A stretch of 64,000 bases of DNA. Origin: Sulfuricella sp. (GTDB lineage Bacteria > Pseudomonadota > Gammaproteobacteria > Burkholderiales > Sulfuricellaceae). The stretch lies in NCBI GenBank assembly GCA_028714315.1, contig JAQTMN010000005.1, positions 1 to 64,000 of the forward strand, given 5' to 3'. How positions within the stretch are numbered: position 1 is the stretch's first letter; the number at the start of each line of letters is the position of its first letter. This document shows, one piece after another, positions 7,324 to 15,637 of this stretch. The position numbers were made by a program, and so were the translations under genes. The notes below the pieces were generated by a model. That model did no database searches, was not told the DNA's origin, and was given only the letters and a program-made list of their open reading frames with translations.

Positions 7324-8163
7324 TCACATCAGCTCGCGGTGGCGCACCATCGTTTGCTGCGCTTTGGCGCGAAAGTGCGCCGCCAGTTTTTCGGCGAAGA
7401 ATACCGAGCGGTGCTGTCCGCCGGTGCAGCCCACGGCGATGGTCAGGTAGTTGCGGTTGTCCAGGATGAAGCAAGGCAGCCACTCTTCCACGAAGCGGCG
7501 AATGTCGCCCAGCATTTTCTGCACATTGGCATCGCCTTCGAGAAAAGCGGCGACCGCCGCATCCTTGCCGGTGAGCGGGCGCAGGTTCGGGTCGTAGTGC
7601 GGGTTGGGCAGGCAGCGCACGTCGAAAACAAAGTCGGCGTCGAGCGGGATGCCGTGCTTGAAGCCGAACGACTGGAACAGGAGCGTCAGCCCGGCGCGGT
7701 CGAACTCGATAAAATCCTTGATCCAGGCGCGCAGGGCATTGGGGTTGAGATCGCTGGTGTCGATGCGGTGGCCGAGCGCGCCGACCGGTTCGAGCAGGTC
7801 GCGCTCGAGCTGGATGCATTCCTGCAGGGTACGCTGGCCGCTGCTCAGCGGGTGATGCCGCCGCGTTTCGCTGAAACGCTTGACCAGGGCGTCGGTCTTG
7901 GCTTCGAGAAACAGCAGGCGCAAGTCGAAACCCTTCGCCTTGAGTTCGGCAACGATGTCCGGCAGCTGCTGCAGCGCGCCGCCGCCGCGCACGTCCACGC
8001 TGAGTGCGATGCGGTCGTGGCCGGTCTGGTCGAGAAAGCTGGCGATATTTGACAGAAGCTGCGCCGGCAAGTTGTCCACGCAGTAAAAGCCGCTGTCTTC
8101 CAGCACGTTGAGCGCGACGCTCTTGCCGGAGCCGGACAGGCCGCTGATCAGGATCAGTTGCAT
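7324..8163 (-). CDS. rapZ: RNase adapter protein RapZ
   Basis: The 279-residue protein starts [33 protein letters not shown], with Walker A GLSGSGKS at residues 8-15. The C-terminal domain has [21 protein letters not shown] and the [12 protein letters not shown]-like motif ([10 protein letters not shown]). RapZ binds GlcN6P and nucleotides; in enterics it guides RNase E to GlmZ sRNA. In betaproteobacteria the target is less certain. The gene ends the conserved rpoN-hpf-ptsN-hprK-rapZ block and is separated from hprK by a palindromic spacer. Confidence 0.96.
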   Translation of the reverse strand: MQLILISGLSGSGKSVALNVLEDSGFYCVDNLPAQLLSNIASFLDQTGHDRIALSVDVRGGGALQQLPDIVAELKAKGFDLRLLFLEAKTDALVKRFSETRRHHPLSSGQRTLQECIQLERDLLEPVGALGHRIDTSDLNPNALRAWIKDFIEFDRAGLTLLFQSFGFKHGIPLDADFVFDVRCLPNPHYDPNLRPLTGKDAAVAAFLEGDANVQKMLGDIRRFVEEWLPCFILDNRNYLTIAVGCTGGQHRSVFFAEKLAAHFRAKAQQTMVRHRELM

Positions 8164-8170
8164 GAAGGAC

Positions 8171-8259
8171 GGTGAGGGGTGAGGCGTGAGGGGTGAGGCG
8201 CAAGATCAAAAACAGCACAGCGGGAGTTTTTCCTTCTCACCCCTAACCCCTCACCCCTC
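8171..8259. repeat. Word-palindrome spacer between hprK and rapZ
   Basis: The left side is built from repeats of the word GGTGAGG (GGTGAGGGGTGAGGCGTGAGG...), and the right side from its complement CCTCACC (CTCACCCCTAACCCCTCACC). A loop of about 40 bases lies between them, so the whole spacer can fold into a long, slippable hairpin. Similar GGTGAGG/CCTCACC spacers occur at 21821-21884 and 48586-48640. Confidence 0.75.
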
Positions 8260-8272
8260 CCGGCTTCCGGTT

Positions 8273-9217
8273 TCATTTCCCCTCCGCATCCATCATTTGC
8301 TCGTGCCGTTCGACGAACTCGCGCGTGCTGTTGATCCCGCGCTTGTGCAGGATGTGGTTGCGCACCGCGACTTCCACCAGCACCGCGATGTTGCGGCCGG
8401 ATGCCACCGGGATGCGCACCTTGGGCACTTCCACGCCGAGGATGCTTTCGCTGAATTCCTCGATCTGGAGCCGATTTTGCGACGAGGTGGCGATATTGGC
8501 AAGCTTCTCCAGATGCACGATCAGCTTGAGGTTCTTTTTGGCCTTGACCGAAGTCTCGCCGAACAGGGTACGGATGTCCAGCACCCCAAGGCCGCGCACT
8601 TCCATGAAGTCCTGCAGCAGCGGCGGGCAGCGTCCTTCCACGCTATCGAGCGAAATCAGGTAGAAATCCACCACGTCGTCAGCGATCAGGCGGTGGCCGC
8701 GGGTGATCAGCTCCAGCGCCAGTTCGCTCTTGCCGATGCCAGACTCCCCGGTGAGCAGCACCCCCATCCCTTGCACTTCCAGGAACACCCCGTGGCGGGA
8801 GGTCGATTCGGCCAGCACCTGGGTAAGGTAGTGGTTGAGCACGTTCATCAGGTAGGGACTGGGCTGCGGCGAGGTGAACAGCGGCGTCTGGCCGCGGTTG
8901 GCGGCTTCGAGCAGCACTTCCGGCACCGGCTCGTTGTTGGCGACGATGATCAGCGCGAGCTCGGTGGAGAACAGGTTGCAGATCGCCTGGTCGAGGGAGT
9001 CGGCGGTGAGGCTGCGCAGGAAATCCATTTCTGCGCAGCCGAGCACCTGCACCCGGTTGGGATGGACGAAATTGAGGTGGCCAATCAGCGCCAGGGTGGG
9101 CTTTTGCACGATTTCGCCGGCGAGCTGGCGCACGCCGCCCTCGCGCCCGGCAACCCAGGCTAGGCCCAGCTTCTCGTGAGTTTCGTCGAATAATTGTTTG
9201 ACGCTGATTTGAGACAT
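8273..9217 (-). CDS. hprK: HPr kinase/phosphorylase
   Basis: The 314-residue protein has the HprK N-terminal domain (LAGEIVQKPTLALIGHLNFVHPNRVQVLG). The kinase domain follows, with Walker A GESGIGKSELALEL near residue 155, HRLIADDVVDF, and the signature region LEVQGMGVL / EVRGLGVLDIRTLFGE. The enzyme phosphorylates a serine of HPr and removes the phosphate by phosphorolysis. In betaproteobacteria it accompanies PTS-Ntr rather than sugar transport. It lies between ptsN and rapZ in the usual order. Confidence 0.96.
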   Translation of the reverse strand: MSQISVKQLFDETHEKLGLAWVAGREGGVRQLAGEIVQKPTLALIGHLNFVHPNRVQVLGCAEMDFLRSLTADSLDQAICNLFSTELALIIVANNEPVPEVLLEAANRGQTPLFTSPQPSPYLMNVLNHYLTQVLAESTSRHGVFLEVQGMGVLLTGESGIGKSELALELITRGHRLIADDVVDFYLISLDSVEGRCPPLLQDFMEVRGLGVLDIRTLFGETSVKAKKNLKLIVHLEKLANIATSSQNRLQIEEFSESILGVEVPKVRIPVASGRNIAVLVEVAVRNHILHKRGINSTREFVERHEQMMDAEGK

Positions 9218-9230
9218 GTTTTAGGTCCGG

Positions 9231-9285
9231 GTAGGAGCGGCCTGCTGGCCGCGACGCGCTATCGCGGCCAGCAGGCCGCTCCTAC
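9231..9285. repeat. Inverted repeat GTAGGAGCGGCC family, copy 1 (hprK-ptsN spacer)
   Basis: Two perfect 24 bp arms starting GTAGGAGCGGCCTGCTGG enclose a 7-base loop. The fold would be a very stable hairpin between ptsN and hprK and may attenuate or stabilise the operon mRNA. A second copy with the same ends brackets other repeats at 26253-26434. Confidence 0.92.
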
Positions 9286-9293
9286 GAAGGATT

Positions 9294-9746
9294 TTAGCTC
9301 CATTCGACAAGCAAACGGTGAATTTCAGCCGGGTCGGCGCTGGCCTGCAGATTATCGCGCAAACGGCGGTCGCTGAACATTTGCGCCAGTTCGCCCAGAA
9401 TTTGCAGGTGCAGGTCGGTGGCCTGTTCGGGCACCAGCAGGACGAACAGCAGACCGACCGGCCGGCCGTCCGGCCCGTCGAAGGGAATCGGCGTCTTCAG
9501 TTTGACGAAAGCGCCGGTGGCTTCGCGCAGGCCCTTGATGCGTCCATGCGGAATGGCGATGCCCTGGCCCAGCCCGGTGGAGCCCAGCTTTTCACGGGCA
9601 GCCAGGCTGTCGAGCACTTTTTTGGGTGGAATCTGCTGGTTCGCTGCAAAAAGCTGGGCGACGGCTTCGAACAACTGGTCCTTGCCGACGGCGTCGAGAC
9701 CGCAGAGAACGTTGCCTGGGGGGAGAATTTTGGCGATGAGGCTCAT
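9294..9746 (-). CDS. ptsN: PTS IIA-like nitrogen regulatory protein (EIIA-Ntr)
   Basis: The 150-residue protein is a single EIIA domain of the fructose/mannitol family. The phosphoacceptor is His67 in GIAIPHGR, and the flanking LPPGNVLCGLDAVGKDQLF and FVLLVPEQATDLHLQILGELAQMF segments are typical. EIIA-Ntr takes phosphate from NPr and regulates potassium transport, nitrogen and stress responses by protein contact. It sits between hpf and hprK in the conserved rpoN block. The genes for its phosphodonors (ptsH, ptsI) are not in this window. Confidence 0.95.
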   Translation of the reverse strand: MSLIAKILPPGNVLCGLDAVGKDQLFEAVAQLFAANQQIPPKKVLDSLAAREKLGSTGLGQGIAIPHGRIKGLREATGAFVKLKTPIPFDGPDGRPVGLLFVLLVPEQATDLHLQILGELAQMFSDRRLRDNLQASADPAEIHRLLVEWS

Positions 9747-9802
9747 TGTTTCAGCTTGAATACGGCGGAACCTGGCTAGATTCCGCCGTGCGGGAAGTTC
9801 TT

Positions 9803-10132
9803 CTATTCGGCGACGGCGGTCTGATGTTTGCCGCCGCTGCCGCGGGTCGGGCCGCCGTTCATTTCCTTGTGCTTGACGATCTGGCGGTCGAGCTTGTCGA
9901 CCAGGCTGTCGATGGCGGCGTACATGTCGGCGTCCTCGGACTTGACGAAAATATCCTTGCCGCTGACGTGAACGTTCACTTCGGCCTTCTGGACCAGTTT
10001 TTCGACGGTCAGGATCACGTTGACATCGATCACCTGATCGAAATGGCGGGTCACCCGGCTCAGTTTGTCGGTGACGTAATCGCGGATGGCGGGGGTGACT
10101 TCAACATGGTGGCCGGTTACGTTCAGGTTCAT
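9803..10132 (-). CDS. hpf: Short ribosome hibernation-promoting factor HPF
   Basis: The 109-residue protein begins MNLNVTGHHVEVTPAIRDYVTDKLSRVTRHFDQ and continues with AEVNVHVSGKDIFVKSEDADMYAAIDSLVDKLDRQI, the HPF/RaiA beta-alpha-beta fold. The length is that of the short form, lacking the C-terminal dimerisation domain. HPF binds the 30S A and P sites and drives 100S dimer formation in resting cells. It follows rpoN by 22 bases, the standard position. Confidence 0.95.
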   Translation of the reverse strand: MNLNVTGHHVEVTPAIRDYVTDKLSRVTRHFDQVIDVNVILTVEKLVQKAEVNVHVSGKDIFVKSEDADMYAAIDSLVDKLDRQIVKHKEMNGGPTRGSGGKHQTAVAE

Positions 10133-10154
10133 TTGTGACTCCTTTGGGTTGATG

Positions 10155-11588
10155 TTAGATGGACTTGCGCAAACTCACCGCGGCAATTTGCATGCCTTCC
10201 CGATACTTTGCCACAGTGCGGCGGGCAACGACAATGCCCTGTTTGGCCAGAATCTCGGCGAGCTGGCTGTCGGACAGCGGTTTCTGCGGATTTTCCGCTG
10301 CCACCAGCTGCTTGATCAGCGCCCGGATGGCGGTCGAGGAGCAGGCACCGCCCGCTTCCGTGGCGCAGGAACTGCCGAAAAAATACTTGAGCTCCAGCAC
10401 CCCGCGCGGGGTAAGCATGTACTTCTGCGTGGTGACGCGCGAAATGGTGGATTCATGCAGGCCGACCACCTCCGCAATCTCGCGCAGCACCAGCGGGCGC
10501 ATGGCGACTTCGCCATGCTCGAAGAATTGCCGCTGGCGCTCGACGATGGCCTGCGACACGCGCAGGATGGTGTCGAAGCGCTGCTGGATGTTCTTGATCA
10601 TCCACTTCGCTTCCTGCATCTGGCTCGACAGATACTGGCTGCCGCTGTCGCGGTTGCGCCGCAAAATGTCGGCATAAATGCGGTTGATGCGCAGCTTCGG
10701 GATGATTTCCTGGTTCAGGCTGGCGACCCAGCGCCCCTTCACTTTCTTCACCTCCACATCGTGCTGGATGTAGCGCGTGTCCACGTTGGCGAAAGCCGCG
10801 CCGGGGCGGGGGTTGAGCTGGACGATCAGCTGCTGGACGGCGCGCAGCTCGTCGTCGTCGCAGCGCAGCAATTTCTTCAGCTTGGCGAAATCGCGGGCAG
10901 CCAGCAGGGCCAGATGGTTCTTCGCAAGCGTGAGCGCTTGCTCCAGGTGAGGCGTTCCTCCAGGCAGGAGTTCCAGCTGCAGCACCAGGCATTCCGCCAG
11001 GTTGCGCGCACCGATGCCGGGCGGATCGAGATTCTGCAAGTGGCACAGCGCGGTATGCAGCTCGATCGGCTCTATTTCCAGTTCGGGCGGCAGCAACGCG
11101 GCGAGCTCATCCAGATCCTGGGTGAGATAGCCATCCTCATCGAGGGCATCGATCAACAGCGCGACGATCTTGCGGTCGTGGTCGGACAACTGCGTCAGCC
11201 CCAGCTGCCAATTGAGATGGCTGCGCAGATCGATCGGCTCGGCGCGAAGCGAGGCATAGTCGCTGTCTTCGTCCTCGTCGGGGTCGTGCGCGGTCCACGG
11301 GCTGTCCTGATCCCAGTCGTTCTCGGTCGGGGACGGCGCTTCCGCCGGCGCTTCGTCGGCTGCGCCGCTGGCGGAAGGTGGAGCCTCCGCCGTAAACTCG
11401 TCCGGCTTGGCCTCGCTCGCCTCGGCTTCCTCGCCGTCCGCCCGTTCGAGGAAGGGATTTTCCTGGGTAAACGCGTCCAGCTCCTGGCTCAATTCCAGCG
11501 TTGACAGCTGCAACAACCGGATCGATTGCTGCAGCTGGGGCGTCAGGGTCAGATGTTGTGAGAGCTTGAGTTGTAGGCTGTGCTTCAT
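10155..11588 (-). CDS. rpoN: RNA polymerase sigma-54 factor RpoN
   Basis: The 477-residue protein starts MKHSLQLKLSQHLTLTPQLQQSIRLLQLS, the Gln/Leu-rich activator-interacting region I. An acidic linker (residues about 50-110) and the core-binding domain follow. The C-terminal DNA-binding part has the helix-turn-helix (LREIAEVVGLHESTISRVT) and the RpoN box ARRTVAKYRE. I used the ATG at 11588; the upstream extension to 11627 is encoded by a degenerate copy of the PLPQAGEG-type repeat. The protein directs RNA polymerase to -24/-12 promoters together with enhancer-binding proteins. Confidence 0.96.
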   Translation of the reverse strand: MKHSLQLKLSQHLTLTPQLQQSIRLLQLSTLELSQELDAFTQENPFLERADGEEAEASEAKPDEFTAEAPPSASGAADEAPAEAPSPTENDWDQDSPWTAHDPDEDEDSDYASLRAEPIDLRSHLNWQLGLTQLSDHDRKIVALLIDALDEDGYLTQDLDELAALLPPELEIEPIELHTALCHLQNLDPPGIGARNLAECLVLQLELLPGGTPHLEQALTLAKNHLALLAARDFAKLKKLLRCDDDELRAVQQLIVQLNPRPGAAFANVDTRYIQHDVEVKKVKGRWVASLNQEIIPKLRINRIYADILRRNRDSGSQYLSSQMQEAKWMIKNIQQRFDTILRVSQAIVERQRQFFEHGEVAMRPLVLREIAEVVGLHESTISRVTTQKYMLTPRGVLELKYFFGSSCATEAGGACSSTAIRALIKQLVAAENPQKPLSDSQLAEILAKQGIVVARRTVAKYREGMQIAAVSLRKSI

Positions 11589-11599
11589 GTCTAAACGTG

Positions 11600-11662
11600 A
11601 AAGTCGCGAAGCGAAACTTCGTCCCACTCGCCCGCAGGCGGGAGAAGGCTAGGGGTGAGGGA
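11600..11662 (-). repeat. Degenerate PLPQAGEG-type repeat upstream of rpoN
   Basis: Minus-strand sequence CCCTAGCCTTCTCCCGCCTGCGGGCGAGTGGGACGAAGTTTCGCTTCGCGA-like text matches the repeat at 6700-6775 with several changes. It occupies most of the spacer between lptB and rpoN, directly before the rpoN start region, and would form a hairpin in the rpoN leader. Confidence 0.7.
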
Positions 11663-11778
11663 AACGGTGATGGCGCCAGCGAGTTTCATTTTTCAGGAGG
11701 TGGTAATTCGCCATAACCGTTTGGTTACGGGAGGCTGTCCGCTCGAAGCCCGAGCCTTTCTCGCCTTTGCTGCCGGCG

Positions 11779-12501
11779 CTACATCCGGAAATGTTCTCCC
11801 AAATACACTTTTCTTACGCTTTCATTATAAACGATTTCATCCGGCTTTCCGCTGGCCAGCACTTCCCCGTCGTTGATAATGTAGGCGCGGTCGCAAATCC
11901 CCAGGGTTTCCCGCACGTTGTGGTCGGTGATCAGTACGCCGATACCCTGGTCGGTGAGGAAACGAATGATCTTCTGGATGTCCAGCACGGCGATCGGGTC
12001 CACCCCGGCGAAGGGCTCGTCAAGCAGAATGAAGCGCGGCTGGGTGGCCAGCGCACGGGCGATCTCCACCCGCCGCCGCTCGCCGCCCGACAGGGACAGC
12101 GCCGGGTTGTTGCGCAGGTGGCCGATGTGCAATTCGCGCAGCAGCTCTTCCAGGCGCTCCTCGACCCGTTCTGGCTCGAAGGCCTGTAGCTCCAGGATCG
12201 CCCGGATGTTCTCGGCCACGGTCAGCTTGCGGAAAATCGAGGCTTCCTGCGGCAAATAGCTCAAGCCCAGGCGCGAGCGGCGGTGGATCGGCAGATGGGA
12301 CAGCTCCGTGCCGTCAAGGCGGATGCTGCCGCCGTCGAGCGGCACCAGTCCGACCATCATGTAGAAGCTGGTGGTCTTGCCCGCGCCGTTCGGCCCGAGC
12401 AGCCCGACCACTTCGCCGCTGGAAACTTCCAGCGAAACGCTTTTCACCACCTGACGCGATTTGTAGCGCTTTTTCAGGCCTTGGACGTTGAGTTGACTCA
12501 T
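11779..12501 (-). CDS. lptB: LPS export ABC transporter ATP-binding protein LptB
   Basis: The 240-residue protein is a single ABC domain. It has Walker [10 protein letters not shown] at about residues 34-42, the Q-loop [12 protein letters not shown], the signature [15 protein letters not shown], Walker [14 protein letters not shown] and the switch His in [10 protein letters not shown]. LptB drives LPS extraction from the inner membrane with LptFG and LptC. The start is the ATG at 12501 ([20 protein letters not shown]). The frame open to 13140 upstream is a shadow of lptA. LptFG are not encoded in this window. Confidence 0.96.
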   Translation of the reverse strand: MSQLNVQGLKKRYKSRQVVKSVSLEVSSGEVVGLLGPNGAGKTTSFYMMVGLVPLDGGSIRLDGTELSHLPIHRRSRLGLSYLPQEASIFRKLTVAENIRAILELQAFEPERVEERLEELLRELHIGHLRNNPALSLSGGERRRVEIARALATQPRFILLDEPFAGVDPIAVLDIQKIIRFLTDQGIGVLITDHNVRETLGICDRAYIINDGEVLASGKPDEIVYNESVRKVYLGEHFRM

Positions 12502-12518
12502 GGGATGGTCCTGATTAC

Positions 12519-12566
12519 CGAGTGCCAAGTCCCGAGCAGCTTGTTTTCTGCCCAGGACTTGGCACC
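12519..12566. repeat. Inverted repeat in lptA-lptB spacer
   Basis: GAGTGCCAAGTCC is matched by GGACTTGGCACCC across a loop of about 20 bases. This spacer is of the same kind as the other word-palindromes inside operons here, at 8171, 20881, 21821, 24725 and 25554. Confidence 0.75.
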
Positions 12567-12575
12567 CAGCACTTT

Positions 12576-13187
12576 CTAGCGTTCTCCGGGATTGGCGATA
12601 TCTTCGGCGGGCTTGAGCTTGACCGGCGCGACGGGCGCGGACGCGGCACCCGTCTTTTTCGGCTGCATTACCGTGCGCACCCGGCCGCGGGGATTGCCGG
12701 GCGTCGCACTTTCCTTGCTGCCGACCACTTGAAAGAATTCGGTCTTGCCGTCGTAGGAGATGTAGTTGCCGCGCGCCTCGTCCTGGTTGCGCTTCAGGCG
12801 CGCCTGGCTGAACATCTGCATCAGGTCGTTTTTGCTGTCGTACTCGATGCGCAGGGCGTAGCCCTCGATATACTCGTCGATGCCTTCGCGCTTCTGCCGG
12901 AATGAGGCCGGGTTGCCGTAGGCCGTGCCGTGCTGGTAGCCCTCGGCGTCTTCCCGCACGACCAGCTTGTCGGCGCGGATTTCCAGCGTGCCCTGGGTCA
13001 GGATCACATTGCCCTGGTAAACGCTCTCTTTCTTGACGTCGTCCGACGTGGCGGTGTTCGACTCCAGGTTGATCGGCTTGTCCCGATCCGCCTTTTCCGC
13101 GTGCGCCGCGGGCGCGGCCACCAGTGCCAGCGTTGCCCACAGGCAGACGCGGAGGAGCGACAACAGATTAATGCTTAGGTTTCTCAT
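12576..13187 (-). CDS. lptA: LPS transport periplasmic protein LptA
   Basis: The 203-residue protein has a long signal peptide (ending VAAPAAHA, cleavage near residue 30). A beta-jellyroll OstA domain follows: [42 protein letters not shown] and [24 protein letters not shown]. LptA forms the periplasmic bridge from LptC to LptD. The Pro/Lys-rich C-terminal tail of about 35 residues is longer than in E. coli. Its start overlaps the lptC end by 20 bases, so translation is coupled. Confidence 0.94.
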   Translation of the reverse strand: MRNLSINLLSLLRVCLWATLALVAAPAAHAEKADRDKPINLESNTATSDDVKKESVYQGNVILTQGTLEIRADKLVVREDAEGYQHGTAYGNPASFRQKREGIDEYIEGYALRIEYDSKNDLMQMFSQARLKRNQDEARGNYISYDGKTEFFQVVGSKESATPGNPRGRVRTVMQPKKTGAASAPVAPVKLKPAEDIANPGER

Positions 13188-13746
13188 AGCGGCCTTTGAC
13201 GCGCGAAAACAGTTTCATCACGTGGGTTTTGCTGTTCAATTCTAAACCAACCCCATCGATATTGGTATGCGCATCCCGGATGGTGACCGGCTTGTCCGAC
13301 AGGGCCAGGTCCCGTTCCGGAATGACATGGAGATAGCTGGTGGCGAGGGTCAGCGCGCTCCGGTCGCGGAAGGCCTCGCGCGTCACCAGCACGTTGCCGG
13401 TGAAATAGGCGTGTTCGCCGTCCTTCGAGATCAGGCCGCTGCTCGACTGGATATGCAGTGGCGCCTTGCCTTGCGCGAAGCGGGTGAAATGCGGGCGGTC
13501 GAGGTGGGTGGAATCGTCGTCAGGGTAATGCACCATCCTGACGGCGGACAGCGTATGCAGCGGCAGGCCGTCCGTTCCCATGCGGGTGGCGGTGAAATTT
13601 TCCACGGTATAGTCCGGATCGTGCCGGCTGCTGCCGTCGTTTTTCGGCGGCGGCGGCTGCACCGTACGGTCGAGCCAGAACGTCAGCATCGCCAGCAATG
13701 CCAGCAGGCCGGCGGGAAACCAGAGGGCCAAACGATCGCGCATCAT
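13168..13746 (-). CDS. lptC: LPS export ABC transporter periplasmic protein LptC
   Basis: The 192-residue protein has one N-terminal membrane anchor (ALWFPAGLLALLAMLTFWLD). A periplasmic jellyroll follows with DYTVENFTATRMGTDGLPLHTLSAVRMVHYPDDDSTHLDRP, typical LptC sequence. LptC receives LPS from LptBFG and passes it to LptA. There is a double ATG at the start (13746 and 13743). It precedes lptA and lptB in the transcript and follows kdsC after a spacer that holds a decayed repeat. Confidence 0.94.
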   Translation of the reverse strand: MMRDRLALWFPAGLLALLAMLTFWLDRTVQPPPPKNDGSSRHDPDYTVENFTATRMGTDGLPLHTLSAVRMVHYPDDDSTHLDRPHFTRFAQGKAPLHIQSSSGLISKDGEHAYFTGNVLVTREAFRDRSALTLATSYLHVIPERDLALSDKPVTIRDAHTNIDGVGLELNSKTHVMKLFSRVKGRYEKPKH

Positions 13747-13785
13747 CGGGTCAGGACATTGCCCGAGGCAATCCGGATAAAGCGT

Positions 13786-13835
13786 GTGGGTCAGGCTTCA
13801 GCCTGACAGGTGCGACTGAAGCGCTCGGGGCAGCA
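13786..13835 (-). repeat. GTGGGTCAGGCTTCAGCC family repeat, decayed copy
   Basis: The first half GTGGGTCAGGCTTCAGCCTGACA is identical to the copy at 2771. The second half (GGTGCGACTGAAGCGCTCGGGG) has lost its pairing. It fills the spacer between kdsC and lptC. Confidence 0.75.
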
Positions 13836-13845
13836 CCGACGGAAG

Positions 13846-14367
13846 TCATCTCAAATAAGGCGCCAGTTGGGCTTCGAAAGTTCCCTGCGCCTGCATGATC
13901 AGCTCGCAGATTTCGCGCACCGCGCCCTGGCCGCCCGCCAGCTGGCTGACGTAATGCGCATGCTGCTTGACCAGCGCCGGCGCCGCCGGCACGCACAGCG
14001 CCAGGCCGCAGCGGCGCATCACCGGCAGATCCACCACGTCGTCGCCCATGTAGGCGCATTCCGACGGTTCCAGGCCGGTCTTTTCCAGCAGGTCGGCGAA
14101 GGCCGCCAGCTTGTCTTCCGAGCCCTGGTAAAGATGGGTCACTCCCAGGTTGGCGGCGCGCAACGCAACCACCTGCGAGTTCCGCCCGGTGATGATCGCC
14201 AGTTCCACGCCCGAACGGTTCAGCATCTTCATGCCATGACCGTCAAGCGAGTTGAAAGCCTTGTATTCCTGGCCGCCGTCTGCCAGATAAAGGCTGCCGT
14301 CGGTCAATACGCCGTCCACGTCGAAAATGGCGAGCCGGATTTTTTTTGCGCGTTCGAAGGTATCCAT
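13846..14367 (-). CDS. kdsC: 3-deoxy-D-manno-octulosonate 8-phosphate phosphatase KdsC
   Basis: The 173-residue protein is a small capless HAD phosphatase. It has motif I FDVDGVLTDG near residue 15, motif II IITGRN, SEDKLAAF, and motif III/IV GDDVVDLPVM. The length matches the tetrameric KdsC family. It hydrolyses Kdo-8-phosphate to Kdo for LPS core synthesis. It lies between kdsD and lptC as in many betaproteobacteria; a MITE-like insertion separates it from kdsD. Confidence 0.95.
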   Translation of the reverse strand: MDTFERAKKIRLAIFDVDGVLTDGSLYLADGGQEYKAFNSLDGHGMKMLNRSGVELAIITGRNSQVVALRAANLGVTHLYQGSEDKLAAFADLLEKTGLEPSECAYMGDDVVDLPVMRRCGLALCVPAAPALVKQHAHYVSQLAGGQGAVREICELIMQAQGTFEAQLAPYLR

Positions 14368-14377
14368 TGTCTTATCG

Positions 14378-14405
14378 TAGGTCGGGCACCCCGTGCCCGA
14401 CGATT
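14378..14405. repeat. Short hairpin, GTAGGTCGGGCACCCCGTGCCCGAC family, copy 1
   Basis: GTCGGGCAC and GTGCCCGAC pair across CCC. A sister copy, GTAGATCGGGCGCCCCGTGCCCGATCTAC, lies at 34672-34700 after the folE-like gene. It lies just upstream of kdsC. Confidence 0.8.
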
Positions 14406-14414
14406 TGCTTTTAT

Positions 14415-14588
14415 CCCAGATAATCCATTAGGACGCGAGATGATGGCGAGGCGTTTTGCGAGGCAGTTTCGTTGCTTGGGAGGAGTCCCATGGTTGTTCC
14501 ATGGGCGACGAGCAAGCGGCGAAAATGGCCGCAAAACGTCCGCCAGCACTCGCGTAGGCCCAAAGGGCCGCCTAATGGATTATCTGGG
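14415..14588. mobile_element. MITE-like 174 bp element with 18 bp perfect terminal inverted repeats
   Basis: The ends are CCCAGATAATCCATTAGG (14415-14432) and its exact reverse complement (14571-14588). The interior is also self-complementary: ACGCGAG, GGCG, CGTTTTGCG and GCTTG blocks on the left recur in order on the complement of the right. The centre is CCCATGG...CCATGGG. The whole element would fold into one long hairpin. It carries no gene and ends one base before the kdsD stop codon. No clear target-site duplication is visible. Confidence 0.85.
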
Positions 14589-14589
14589 T

Positions 14590-15579
14590 TCATACGACCC
14601 CCGCCCTCAATAAATCATGCATGTTCAATGCCCCGACCAGGCGACCGTCCGCGTCCGCCACCAGCAGGCCGTTGATCTTGAACTGCTCCATCATCTGCAC
14701 CGCTTCGGCCGCCAGCCTGTCCGGACCGATGGTGCGCGGATTGCGCGTCATCACCTCGGCCACTCGGGCGGCGCGGATATCGAGCGGCCGGTCGAGCGCG
14801 CGGCGCAGGTCGCCGTCGGTGAACAGGCCGAGCAGGCAGTCGGCGCCGTCCACCACCGCAGTCATGCCCAGCCCCTTGCGCGACATTTCCAGCAGCGCTT
14901 CGGTCAGCAGCGCGTTTTCCGCCACCTTGGGCAGCGCGCCGCCGGCATGCATCAGGTCGCCGACATGTACCAGCAGTCTGCGGCCCAACGCGCCGCCGGG
15001 ATGGGAGCGGGCAAAATCCTCCGCGCCGAAACCGCGCGCGTCGAGCAGGGCGATGGCGAGCGCATCGCCCAGCGCCAGCGCCGCGGTGGTGCTGGCGGTC
15101 GGCGCCAGGCCGAGCGGACAAGCCTCCTGCGCCACGCTGGCGTCGAGATGGACGTCCGCCTCGCGCGCCATGGCCGATTGCGGATTGCCGGTCATGGCGA
15201 TGTATTTCGCGCCCTTGCGCTTGACGATGGGGATGATGGTGAGCAGTTCCGGACTTTCGCCGGAATTGGACAGTGCGATCAGCACGTCCCGGTCGGTGAT
15301 CATGCCGAGATCGCCGTGGCTGGCCTCGCCGGGGTGGACGAAAAATGCCGGCGTGCCGGTGCTCGCCATGGTCGAGGCGATCTTGCGCGCGATGTGGCCG
15401 GACTTGCCCATGCCGCTGACCACAACCCTGCCCGGGCAGTGTAGAATCAGCTGCAAGGCGCGGACAAACTCCCCGTCCAGTCTTTCGATCAGCGCCTCGA
15501 CGGCTTTTGCCTCGATGGCGAGCACCTGGCGTGCCAGATCGAGCGCGCTGCGGTCGGATATCGGTTCGGTGGCATTCAT
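14590..15579 (-). CDS. kdsD: D-arabinose 5-phosphate isomerase KdsD (KpsF/GutQ family)
   Basis: The 329-residue protein has an N-terminal SIS domain (RVVVSGMGKSGHIARKIASTMASTGTPAFFVHPGEASHGDLGMI, then ALSNSGES). Two CBS domains follow, from about residue 205 to the end (VGDLMHAGGALP; EVMTRNPRTIG). It ends HDLLRAGVV as in E. coli KdsD. It isomerises Ru5P to A5P, the first step of Kdo synthesis. The start at 15579 is the ATG matching family length; an upstream extension to 15705 overlaps the divergent antiporter gene. The stop codon is next to the MITE-like element. Confidence 0.95.
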   Translation of the reverse strand: MNATEPISDRSALDLARQVLAIEAKAVEALIERLDGEFVRALQLILHCPGRVVVSGMGKSGHIARKIASTMASTGTPAFFVHPGEASHGDLGMITDRDVLIALSNSGESPELLTIIPIVKRKGAKYIAMTGNPQSAMAREADVHLDASVAQEACPLGLAPTASTTAALALGDALAIALLDARGFGAEDFARSHPGGALGRRLLVHVGDLMHAGGALPKVAENALLTEALLEMSRKGLGMTAVVDGADCLLGLFTDGDLRRALDRPLDIRAARVAEVMTRNPRTIGPDRLAAEAVQMMEQFKINGLLVADADGRLVGALNMHDLLRAGVV

Positions 15580-15637
15580 CCGCGCAAGTATACTAAACCC
15601 CATGGCCAGTTGCCTATTGCCCATTGCCTGACCGACC

